Shown here: piece after piece, positions 1 through 5,643 of the stretch
How positions within the stretch are numbered: the stretch's first letter is position 1
Layout of the letters: the number at the start of each line of letters is the position of its first letter
Assembly: GCA_016296985.1 (NCBI GenBank)
Contig: JAEDHM010000093.1
Span: 1-5,643 of the forward strand
Direction of reading: 5' to 3'
Length of the DNA stretch: 5,643 nucleotides
From: Clostridia bacterium
GTDB lineage: Bacteria; Bacillota; Clostridia; Christensenellales; CAG-1252
Position numbers and translations under genes: made by a program
Notes under the pieces: generated by a model
The model's input: the letters and a program-made list of their open reading frames with translations, nothing else
Told to the model about the DNA's origin: nothing
Databases searched by the model: none

Positions 1-327
1 CAATACACCAAAATTACCTTGCCCTATATGCTTTTCGTTACAGGTCCCTATTTGCTTACAAGCTTTGTAAACAACCTTAACAACTTCAACGTTATATTCC
101 TACTGACCGGAGGTGACCCAAAAATCCCGGGCATGACAGTACAAGGCGAGGCAGTTGGCTCTACCGACTTGCTTATAACTTGGTTGTTTAAGATTACAAC
201 AGGTTCAACTTCAAACTATAAACTGGCATCCGTTATTGGTATTATGATATTTGTGGTTATCGCAATTTTATCCCTTATTATCTACAACGTATTGCCTTCA
301 ACCCGAAACGAGGAGGATTTCAGATAA
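1..327 (+). CDS. malF: Maltose/maltodextrin-type ABC transporter permease MalF, C-terminal part (5' truncated by window)
   Basis: This is the last 108 residues of an inner-membrane permease of the MalF family, which with MalG forms the sugar channel of a binding-protein-dependent importer. The frame is open from base 1 (codon CAA), so the gene starts outside the window. The first residues read KITLP, the end of the cytoplasmic EAA loop that docks on the ATPase. A membrane segment follows, then the very typical NNFNVIFLLTGGDP stretch, closely matching E. coli MalF as I remember it (NFNNF...LLT.GGP). A later TDLLITW segment and a last hydrophobic helix (about residues 75-95 of the visible part) also fit MalF. 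The stop overlaps the malG start by one base (ATAATG), so the two are translationally coupled. The substrate is inferred from family resemblance; another oligosaccharide is possible. Confidence 0.9.
   Translation, partial: QYTKITLPYMLFVTGPYLLTSFVNNLNNFNVIFLLTGGDPKIPGMTVQGEAVGSTDLLITWLFKITTGSTSNYKLASVIGIMIFVVIAILSLIIYNVLPSTRNEEDFR
311..316 (+). promoter_or_regulatory. Ribosome binding site of malG
   Basis: A perfect AGGAGG lies inside the end of malF, ten bases before the ATG at 327. It decides the malG start: the next in-frame ATGs (from 504) have no such site, so the long acidic N-terminal tail of MalG is very likely translated. Confidence 0.85.
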
Positions 328-1361
328 TGGATTTAGAAAATAAAGATATCGTTCAAGAAGTAAATGAAATTCCTCAAGAAACCGTTGAAACCGTTGAAGC
401 CCCCACCGCTTCTACTCCTGCAACCCAAGAAGCAAGGGTAACCTTACCCCCCATTTTCGATTATTCTGCAGTTGAGACTGAGGAAACCCCTGTTGCGCCC
501 CCTATGAAAAGACATATGGGCGCAAAGGCAAAAAGAACTTTAAGCAACGCAATCATCTATATCATTTTGGGTATTATGACTGTGGTTTGGCTTTTCCCCT
601 TCTTCTGCCTTATCCTCGAATCCTTCCGTGTTGAAACTACGGCTCAAGTTGGTTATTTGTTCCCCAAACAATGGGGCTTTGACAACTATATCCGCTTGTT
701 CACCGAAACGGATTTCCCCAGATGGTTGCTTAACACCTTTGTTATGGGTGTTTTCGTTGCAATACTACAAACCATTATCGTATTGTGTATGAGTTATACC
801 TTGTCCCGTTTGCGTTTCAAGGGAAGAAAGTTTTTGATGAACTTTATGCTTATACTCGGTATGTTCCCCGGCTTTTTATCCATGATCCTTTTGTACAAGG
901 TTCTTTCCGACGTTGGTCTTTACGAGGCAAACGCCCCTTGGGGCTTGATACTCGTCTACGTTGCATCAAGCGGTATGGGATATTATATTTCAAAGGGCTT
1001 CTTTGACACAATCCCTACCACCTTGGACGAAGCTGCAAGGGTAGACGGCGCAACAAGATTCCAAGTATTTTACAAGGTTATTTTGCCCTTGTCCAAGCCT
1101 ATTGTAATTTACACCGTTTTGATGGGCTTTATGGCGCCCTTCGGAGACTTCGTTTTGGCGAAGTATATCGCTCACGGCGCAGTAGAAGGTATGAACGTAG
1201 GTGTCGGCTTGTGGACGTGGCTTGAAAGAACCTTGATTAACACAAACTATACAATGTTCTGCGCAGGCGGTGTTGTAGTTGCGGTTCCCGTAACCATCTT
1301 GTTCCTGTGCTTGCAAAAATATTACGTAGAAGGCGTTACCGGCGGTGCGGTAAAAGGATAG
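327..1361 (+). CDS. malG: Maltose/maltodextrin-type ABC transporter permease MalG with an acidic N-terminal extension
   Basis: This is the second permease of the importer, 344 residues, an integral membrane protein pairing with MalF. After an unusual hydrophilic N-terminal region (residues 1 to about 70) come hydrophobic segments at roughly 74-98, 134-157, 168-190, 204-222, 256-278 and 307-330, which fits six membrane helices. The EAA loop that contacts MalK is intact at 235-254 (EAARVDGA, then ILP at 252-254). The C-terminus (YYVEGVTGGAVKG) matches the usual MalG ending. E. coli MalG has about 296 residues, so the excess sits mainly in the N-terminal tail, rich in Glu, Val, Pro and Thr and facing the cytoplasm in the usual topology. 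The gene overlaps malF by one base, and malK follows nine bases later. The family call is firm; the exact sugar is inferred. Confidence 0.93.
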   Translation: MDLENKDIVQEVNEIPQETVETVEAPTASTPATQEARVTLPPIFDYSAVETEETPVAPPMKRHMGAKAKRTLSNAIIYIILGIMTVVWLFPFFCLILESFRVETTAQVGYLFPKQWGFDNYIRLFTETDFPRWLLNTFVMGVFVAILQTIIVLCMSYTLSRLRFKGRKFLMNFMLILGMFPGFLSMILLYKVLSDVGLYEANAPWGLILVYVASSGMGYYISKGFFDTIPTTLDEAARVDGATRFQVFYKVILPLSKPIVIYTVLMGFMAPFGDFVLAKYIAHGAVEGMNVGVGLWTWLERTLINTNYTMFCAGGVVVAVPVTILFLCLQKYYVEGVTGGAVKG

Positions 1362-1365
1362 GAGA
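1360..1365 (+). promoter_or_regulatory. Ribosome binding site of malK
   Basis: AGGAGA overlaps the malG stop codon TAG (1359-1361) and lies five bases before the malK ATG at 1371. The layout points to coupled translation of malG and malK. Confidence 0.75.
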
Positions 1366-1370
1366 ATATT

Positions 1371-2600
1371 ATGGCAAAGGTAAAATTAACAAACGTAAGA
1401 AAAGTATATGAAAACAAAACAAAGGGCGACAACAAGCCTGCAGTAGACGATTTTAACCTCGAAATTAAGGATAAAGAGTTCGTGGTTTTCGTTGGTCCTT
1501 CCGGTTGCGGAAAATCCACCACCTTGCGTATGATCGCAGGTCTTGAAGATATTACCGCAGGAACAATCGAAATCGACGGCGTTGTTGTAAACGACTTGCA
1601 ACCTAAGGACAGAGATATCGCAATGGTTTTCCAAAACTATGCTTTGTATCCTCACCTTTCCGTATTTGAAAATATGGCTTTCAGCCTTCGCTTGAGAAAA
1701 GTTCCTCAAGAAGAGGTTTATCGCCGTGTTACCGAGGCTGCCGAAATTTTGGGTATTACCGAATACCTTACCAGAAAGCCCCGCGCTTTGTCCGGCGGTC
1801 AAAGACAACGTGTTGCAATCGGTCGCGCAATGGTTAGAGATAGCAAGGTCTTCTTGATGGACGAACCTTTGAGTAACTTGGACGCAAAACTTCGTAACCA
1901 AATGAGAGCGGAAATCATTTTGCTCCGCAAAAAGATTGATACCACCTTCGTTTACGTTACCCACGACCAAACCGAGGCTATGACTTTGGGCGATAGAATC
2001 GTTATTATGAAGGACGGCTTTATTATGCAAGTTGGCACTCCCGTTGAAGTGTTCGATATGCCCGACAACCTCTTCGTAGCAGAATTTATCGGCGCTCCCA
2101 AGATGAACACAATGCGCGCTCAATTGGTTGAGGAAGAGGACAAGTATTTCGTTGTTGCTCACGGCGTTAAAATGGAAGTTGACGGCGAAAAGGGCGTTGC
2201 TTTGTCCGACAGAGCAGTAGGTAGCAGAGAGGTTATTTTGGGCGTTCGTCCCGAACATATCACCATGACTACCCCCGATGATCCCGAAGGTATCCATTGC
2301 ACCGTTCAAGTAAACGAAATGATGGGTAGCGAACTCCACTTGCACGTTGTTACCGACGACGGCGAAAAGTTGATCGTTCGCGTTCCTACCATCACCCTTA
2401 GCAACGAAGAAAGATTTGCTCTTCGCTTTGGCGCTGAAATCTACGTTACCTTTGAAGGAAAGGTTATGCACTTCTTTGACGTAGATACAGAAAAGAACCT
2501 TTTGACTGCAGCGGATTTAGAAACCCCCGCAGAAGAAGTTCCTGCCGAAGAAACTCCCGTTGAGGAAACTCCCATAGACGAAGTTCCCAATCAAGACTAA
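1371..2600 (+). CDS. malK: Sugar ABC transporter ATP-binding protein, MalK/MsmX/UgpC family, with acidic C-terminal repeat tail
   Basis: This 409-residue ATPase powers the MalFG importer as a cytoplasmic dimer. All nucleotide-binding motifs are intact: Walker A GPSGCGKST (42-50), Q-loop Gln88, signature LSGGQ (140-144), Walker B VFLMDEP (160-166), D-loop SNLD (168-171) and switch His198 within YVTHDQTEAM. The junction FVAEFIGAPKMN (235-246) and the later LGVRPEHI (290-297) mark the C-terminal OB/TOBE regulatory domain of this CUT1 ATPase family, ending near residue 372. E. coli MalK is 371 residues. The extra 37 or so form an acidic tail that includes five tandem pentapeptides (385-409). The gene ends the mal operon: a terminator begins 11 bases after the stop. 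Its place behind malF and malG supports a dedicated MalK, although MsmX-type ATPases that serve several importers look the same. Confidence 0.95.
   Translation: MAKVKLTNVRKVYENKTKGDNKPAVDDFNLEIKDKEFVVFVGPSGCGKSTTLRMIAGLEDITAGTIEIDGVVVNDLQPKDRDIAMVFQNYALYPHLSVFENMAFSLRLRKVPQEEVYRRVTEAAEILGITEYLTRKPRALSGGQRQRVAIGRAMVRDSKVFLMDEPLSNLDAKLRNQMRAEIILLRKKIDTTFVYVTHDQTEAMTLGDRIVIMKDGFIMQVGTPVEVFDMPDNLFVAEFIGAPKMNTMRAQLVEEEDKYFVVAHGVKMEVDGEKGVALSDRAVGSREVILGVRPEHITMTTPDDPEGIHCTVQVNEMMGSELHLHVVTDDGEKLIVRVPTITLSNEERFALRFGAEIYVTFEGKVMHFFDVDTEKNLLTAADLETPAEEVPAEETPVEETPIDEVPNQD
2523..2597 (+). repeat. Five tandem 15-base units encoding acidic pentapeptides at the MalK C-terminus
   Basis: Residues 385-409 read as five units of the form (T/V)-P-x-(E/D)-E: TPAEE, VPAEE, TPVEE, TPIDE, and a degenerate last VPNQD. 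The units are in phase with the codons but differ at synonymous positions (ACC/ACT, CCC/CCT, GAA/GAG). This suggests an old duplication, or selection at the protein level, and not a fresh slippage array. The tail is expected to be disordered. Confidence 0.8.
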
Positions 2601-2611
2601 TCAAAACAAAT

Positions 2612-2641
2612 AAAAGCGTACCCAAGCGGTACGCTTTTTTT
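2612..2641 (+). terminator. Intrinsic terminator of the mal operon
   Basis: The perfect stem GCGTACC (2616-2622) / GGTACGC (2628-2634) has a five-base loop and is extended by A-T pairs. A run of seven T follows (2635-2641). It lies 11 bases after the malK stop. The A run on the left arm means it could also work on the minus strand. Confidence 0.9.
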
Positions 2642-2710
2642 GTTGTCAAAGGGGTAATACACAGTGTTTCTATTGTACGGCAAAAGAGAAAAAATTGCGT
2701 TAAACCATAT

Positions 2711-2740
2711 AAAAAAGCGTTCCCTGTAGGAACGCTTTTT
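2711..2740 (-). terminator. Intrinsic terminator of the minus-strand operon (likely bidirectional)
   Basis: The perfect stem GCGTTCC (2717-2723) / GGAACGC (2729-2735) has a five-base loop and A/T runs on both sides. Read on the minus strand, it starts four bases after the stop of the coupling-protein gene and is followed by six U (complement of 2711-2716). On the plus strand it would end with five T, giving a backup stop for mal read-through. Confidence 0.88.
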
Positions 2741-2744
2741 ATCT

Positions 2745-4556
2745 TTAGTGCATAAACTCTTCCAATCTCTTGTAGCAATACTTTTCGTCGGTATAGACGG
2801 TATAGGAGAAGGGAGTGCAGTTTTCAAGACCGTTTTTGTCGTCGGTGAATATTCCGTATCTTTTACAAACGTAACTACGGATAAACTGAGCGAGGAATAC
2901 CGGCATATAAACTCTCTTGACATAAATTTGTCCCGGCTCGATAAGGTCGAGGTCGCTTAGGGGCAACACGGGTTTTTCAACGATGTTATGATAGTGAGAA
3001 TCAATCACCGAATCAAAGGTTTCTACCGAGGTATTTCCGCACTTTTCCGAGAAGGTACGCTTGGATTCATAACTTTGCGAGCCTAAAAACATTTGAGCGT
3101 TGCAGTTTTCGGTGATAACGGTGCCTGCCTTTTCGCCGTATACTCTTTCAACCTGTTGATAGGATTGCACGAAAAGGTGGAACCAAATGTTACGGGATCT
3201 TGCGGTGGAAATTTTACTGTCGAAATCCTTGATAGGGGGAATATTACCAAATTCGTCCAACAAGAAGTGGAGCGCGCGGGTTTCGATTCCCTTTTCTACT
3301 CTTTCAAGCACCTTTCTATAAATCCAGTCGATGGCAAGCCCTGCGATAAGGTTGTCGCTTTTGTCGTAGTCGCGAGTAATCAAGAAGAAAGCAAATGGCT
3401 TGTCACCTATGTCGGTGAAATCAATAGAATTTCCGGTGGTAAGGGAATAGATATGCTCGTTTTTCCAATCCTTCAAAGCGCCGTCGAAGACACCCATATA
3501 ACTTCTCATGGTATTGGGTGCGTTGTCAAGGGCGGTACGCATGGTGGAAAGGATAACCTTGTCCTTGTCTTTCACCAAGGGGTGGTCGTTGAGGGCATAA
3601 CCTTTTGTTGAATAGTCGTATCGAGAATCGCCGTTTTTCTGAATAGGAATACGCAAAGCGGTATAATACTCGTGCATCGTCTTGATTGACATCATATCCC
3701 TTGTAAACCCTGTTTCGGGGCGGACTGCATCGTCAAGCATGGCAAGTAAGATACCCTTGCAAAGGTCTTGCGCGCCGTATTCCCAAGATCTGTCGGTGTT
3801 GCTTTGCACAACGATAAAGGTAGATGCGAGGGAGTTTACCAAGGAAGATACCGCCAATTCAATAGAGTTCCTTTCCTTTGCGCAAGCGGCGTCGAAAATT
3901 TCGCCGTTGGGATAGGCTTTTCCCTTATAATCGATATATTTGTCGGTGTACAAACTTTCGTCCGCTGCAAGTTTCAAGCCTTTTTTGATGGGTGCGCGTC
4001 TGATAACTGCCCCTTTGCCAACCTCTTCCAACTCCATTTTTTTGTCATATACCTCGAAGAGGGGATTCCAGTTGTCCGAACGATCCAAAGCCTTAAAGTT
4101 TAGGATAATAAGGTGATAACCATTGTCCTTAAGGTGTTGAGCGTTTCCATCGAAAAGTTCGCCTTTGGGGTCGGTTATGAAAAGGTTAGGCTTGTTTTTT
4201 TGCGAGGATAAAGCGCGAAGTTGGGGAACAACGCAACCTGTGGTTTTACCGCTACCCGTGGTACCTACGTAAAGTTCGTGGCACTTGGGGAGATAGTAAA
4301 AACGCAAACGGCATTGTTTTCTTACTTCGTCGGGAAGTTTTTCAAACTCGGTCATTGAATAGGCTTTTCCGTCAGGTCCTACCATATCGCTTGCCGTGGG
4401 ATAGCCTTTCATTTCTCTTTCACCCAATTCGTCGTAGAAGACGGTTTCAAGGCCGTCGTCCTTGCTTAAAGAGGTGTAGTGGATCTTATGGGCGTTTTCC
4501 ATATTGTCCGCAATGTATTTATTCCTTATATCTTCAAGTATAGAATGTTTGTTCAT
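2745..4556 (-). CDS. VirD4/TraG-type type IV coupling ATPase-like protein, apparently soluble
   Basis: This 603-residue RecA-fold ATPase belongs to the family that hands DNA or protein substrates to type IV secretion channels. Visible motifs are Walker A GTTGSGKT (98-105), the family-typical ITDPKGEL (127-134), Walker B LHFLLDEFGN (429-438, Asp434/Glu435), and ARSRNIWFHLFVQSYQQ (452-468), the conserved segment with the QS motif after Walker B. The 200 or so residues between the first motifs and Walker B would hold the helical specificity domain. Most VirD4/TraG proteins start with one or two membrane helices; here residues 1-97 are hydrophilic and show none, and the N-terminal GSARWA-like motif of many TraG proteins is absent. 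The start is backed by AAGGAG five bases upstream. It is the second gene of an operon, nine bases after the Sel1-like gene. The family call is strong. Whether it serves conjugation is uncertain, as no relaxase or channel gene is in view. Confidence 0.88.
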   Translation of the reverse strand: MNKHSILEDIRNKYIADNMENAHKIHYTSLSKDDGLETVFYDELGEREMKGYPTASDMVGPDGKAYSMTEFEKLPDEVRKQCRLRFYYLPKCHELYVGTTGSGKTTGCVVPQLRALSSQKNKPNLFITDPKGELFDGNAQHLKDNGYHLIILNFKALDRSDNWNPLFEVYDKKMELEEVGKGAVIRRAPIKKGLKLAADESLYTDKYIDYKGKAYPNGEIFDAACAKERNSIELAVSSLVNSLASTFIVVQSNTDRSWEYGAQDLCKGILLAMLDDAVRPETGFTRDMMSIKTMHEYYTALRIPIQKNGDSRYDYSTKGYALNDHPLVKDKDKVILSTMRTALDNAPNTMRSYMGVFDGALKDWKNEHIYSLTTGNSIDFTDIGDKPFAFFLITRDYDKSDNLIAGLAIDWIYRKVLERVEKGIETRALHFLLDEFGNIPPIKDFDSKISTARSRNIWFHLFVQSYQQVERVYGEKAGTVITENCNAQMFLGSQSYESKRTFSEKCGNTSVETFDSVIDSHYHNIVEKPVLPLSDLDLIEPGQIYVKRVYMPVFLAQFIRSYVCKRYGIFTDDKNGLENCTPFSYTVYTDEKYCYKRLEEFMH

Positions 4557-4561
4557 GGCGA

Positions 4562-4567
4562 CTCCTT
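4562..4567 (-). promoter_or_regulatory. Ribosome binding site of the coupling-ATPase gene
   Basis: On the minus strand AAGGAG shares bases with the stop codon TAA of the preceding gene (4566-4568) and lies five bases before the ATG at 4556. This fixes the start and suggests the two genes are translated together. Confidence 0.8.
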
Positions 4568-5468
4568 AAAAACCTAGTTTTTTGCCCGGCTTTGCCGAGG
4601 AATTGGTAACGTTTTTCCACTCTTTTCTGTCGTAGGCGTTGATATATCTCATCTTGTCAAAATAGTCTAAGTCGGGGGAAGAGATTGCCTCGATAAAGGA
4701 AAAGTCGATTCTCTTTTTGTTGTAGGCGATTATAACGTCTTGCAAAATCGAGGAGATATAGACGAAATAGGTGCAAGCTTCGTCGGAAAACTTGCTTTTT
4801 GCATCCTCGGGCAACACGGTTACGCCGGCGTTTAGGTACTTTTCACACAAGGTTGCAACTTGATGGAAAAGTTCTTCCTTTTCCTTGTTGTGTGAAAGTT
4901 TGTAGCAATAGGAGAGAAGGTGCATCGAGGGGATATCGCCCCACATAACGCATTGATACAAGCGGTTTTTCGCCTCGTCCAAGTCCTTGTCGCAACCGAT
5001 ACCCAAAGCCTTCAAAAGACCCACTTGTCTTGTAGCGGTTATGTCGCCAATAGAACTTGTAGTGGAAAGTTTTGAAAAACGAACGTAGGGTTCGTAGGTT
5101 TTGTAATGGGTATAGTCAAACCAAGAACTGTTTACCGTGTCGTGATCCTTTCCAATGTTTTGGATTGTGTTCAACACTTCGCCCTTTATATCAAGCAAAA
5201 TAGCGTTTTCGGAGAAGGGTTCGCCTACCTTTCTTGTTCTGTAGATTGCTTGTTGCTCGGAAATACGAGCGAGAGGGGTAAGTTGTTCTAAAATAACGTC
5301 AGAGCAAAGGTCGATAAACTTTTTGTCTAACCTATAGGCTTTTCCTATAAAATCTACGATTTTTCTTCCGTCCGCTTCCAGTTCATCGGTTTGGGCGTTG
5401 GACATAATCGTAACTGAGATAAGCATGTTGTAAAACACGTCGTAATTTTTAAAAATTTCGCTTGTCAT
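4566..5468 (-). CDS. Hypothetical protein with one Sel1-like repeat, operon partner of the coupling ATPase
   Basis: I do not recognise this 300-residue protein as a named family. There is no signal peptide and no clear membrane helix, so it is probably cytoplasmic. Residues about 144-190 resemble a Sel1-like/TPR-type helical pair: GLLKALGIGCDKDLDEAKN (150-168) fits the Sel1 consensus of a G-x-G turn, a charged D-EA helix start and then a second helix with a small residue (W-GDIPSMHLLSYCY). Such repeats usually bind other proteins. The rest looks alpha-helical. The C-terminus is basic and flexible (KPGKKLGF). It is the first gene after the promoter at 5494-5522, with AGGAGGA upstream of its ATG, and the coupling ATPase follows within nine bases. 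A role as adaptor or partner of that ATPase is inferred from context only. Confidence 0.75.
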   Translation of the reverse strand: MTSEIFKNYDVFYNMLISVTIMSNAQTDELEADGRKIVDFIGKAYRLDKKFIDLCSDVILEQLTPLARISEQQAIYRTRKVGEPFSENAILLDIKGEVLNTIQNIGKDHDTVNSSWFDYTHYKTYEPYVRFSKLSTTSSIGDITATRQVGLLKALGIGCDKDLDEAKNRLYQCVMWGDIPSMHLLSYCYKLSHNKEKEELFHQVATLCEKYLNAGVTVLPEDAKSKFSDEACTYFVYISSILQDVIIAYNKKRIDFSFIEAISSPDLDYFDKMRYINAYDRKEWKNVTNSSAKPGKKLGF

Positions 5469-5472
5469 CTCG

Positions 5473-5479
5473 TCCTCCT
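5473..5479 (-). promoter_or_regulatory. Ribosome binding site of the Sel1-like gene
   Basis: AGGAGGA on the minus strand lies four bases before the ATG at 5468. It is a near-perfect Shine-Dalgarno sequence, and it supports this start over later in-frame ATGs (residues 15 and 22). Confidence 0.8.
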
Positions 5480-5493
5480 AAATACTATTTTTT

Positions 5494-5522
5494 ATTCTAA
5501 CATAAATTACAAATACTGTCAA
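5494..5522 (-). promoter_or_regulatory. Sigma-A type promoter of the minus-strand two-gene operon
   Basis: On the minus strand a perfect -35 TTGACA (complement of 5517-5522) is separated by exactly 17 bases from the -10 TAGAAT (complement of 5494-5499). The -10 is preceded by TGT, an extended -10 element. Transcription would start near 5487, leaving a leader of about 20 bases that just holds the ribosome binding site. No operator palindrome is evident over it, so expression may be constitutive. Confidence 0.85.
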
Positions 5523-5536
5523 TTTGTTGTTAAAGA

Positions 5537-5609
5537 CTCTATGCGGTATCCGAGCGTATTTTTCCTCAACCGCCCCCTTTAACTAAATATACCAATCTGC
5601 CGCTTAGAG
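5537..5609. repeat. Imperfect inverted repeat followed by a T run
   Basis: CTCTATGCGG (5537-5546) and CCGCTTAGAG (5600-5609) are complementary except for one T-T mismatch. The stem can be extended inward by a G-U and an A-U pair. The arms are 53 bases apart, and the right arm is followed by CA and six T (5612-5617). It could be the base of a structured RNA, an old small-element remnant, or chance. Confidence 0.4.
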
Positions 5610-5613
5610 CATT

Positions 5614-5640
5614 TTTTGTAGAGGCAAAGGATTTTGTAGA
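5614..5640. repeat. Short direct repeat at the right edge
   Basis: TTTTGTAGA occurs at 5614-5622 and again at 5632-5640, 18 bases apart. The window ends three bases later, so it cannot be seen whether the repeat continues. It may be only an AT-rich coincidence. Confidence 0.35.
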
Positions 5641-5643
5641 TAG

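Noticed and set aside
990..1316. Open frame of 108 codons on the minus strand opposite malG
   Set aside because: It is a shadow of the malG membrane region, and its translation looks like random low-complexity protein.
1386..2471. Open frame of 361 codons on the minus strand opposite malK
   Set aside because: It lies wholly antisense to a clear ATPase gene with all motifs intact. Its translation shows no family features, and the openness follows from malK codon choice.
2641..2710. Possible small gene or RNA between the two terminators
   Set aside because: The 70 bases show no start with a ribosome binding site, no promoter pair and no stable fold that I can see.
2597..2923. Minus-strand open frame of 108 codons across the convergent junction
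   Set aside because: It runs through both terminator hairpins and overlaps the end of the coupling-ATPase gene in another frame.
3093..3611. Open frame of 172 codons on the plus strand opposite the coupling ATPase
   Set aside because: It is antisense to the conserved ATPase region including Walker B, and it has no recognisable protein features.
5537..5609. Possible tRNA or riboswitch in the right-edge inverted repeat
   Set aside because: There is no cloverleaf, no TTC-type loop and no known riboswitch core. The stem has a mismatch and a loop of about 50 bases, so only an inverted repeat is claimed.
5566..5643. Minus-strand frame open from the window edge for 25 codons, ending in TGA
   Set aside because: It could be the 3' end of a gene lying outside, but 25 codons with no recognisable motif are not enough. 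The region also holds repeats that would explain the sequence otherwise.

Overview
The window looks like a chromosomal piece of a Bacillota (Clostridia-like) bacterium, probably an uncultured gut-type lineage. The support is indirect: strong AGGAGG-type ribosome binding sites before every visible start, a near-consensus sigma-A promoter, U-tailed hairpin terminators, the standard genetic code, and tightly packed operons. Genus or species cannot be read from it.

Left half, plus strand (1-2641): the end of a maltose/maltodextrin-type ABC importer operon. It holds the 3' part of malF (permease), a complete malG (second permease) that overlaps malF by one base, and a complete malK (ATPase) nine bases after malG, closed by an intrinsic terminator at 2612-2641. 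The three proteins would form the inner-membrane FGK2 core. The sugar-binding protein (MalE type) is not in the window and would be expected upstream. MalG and MalK both carry unusual acidic, proline-rich cytoplasmic tails.

Middle (2641-2744): a short convergent intergenic stretch between two look-alike terminator hairpins. The second, at 2711-2740, faces the minus-strand operon.

Right half, minus strand (5522 down to 2745): a two-gene operon driven by a clear promoter at 5494-5522. The first gene encodes a 300-residue protein of unknown function with one Sel1-like repeat. Nine bases later comes a 603-residue VirD4/TraG-type coupling ATPase with intact Walker A, DPKGE, Walker B and QS-motif, but no visible membrane anchor. 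No relaxase, VirB4 or other secretion gene is visible, and the operon is bounded by its own promoter and terminator. This isolated coupling-protein-like ATPase with a Sel1-like partner is the most interesting item here.

The right edge (5523-5643) holds no convincing gene. It contains an imperfect inverted repeat followed by a T run, and a short direct repeat.
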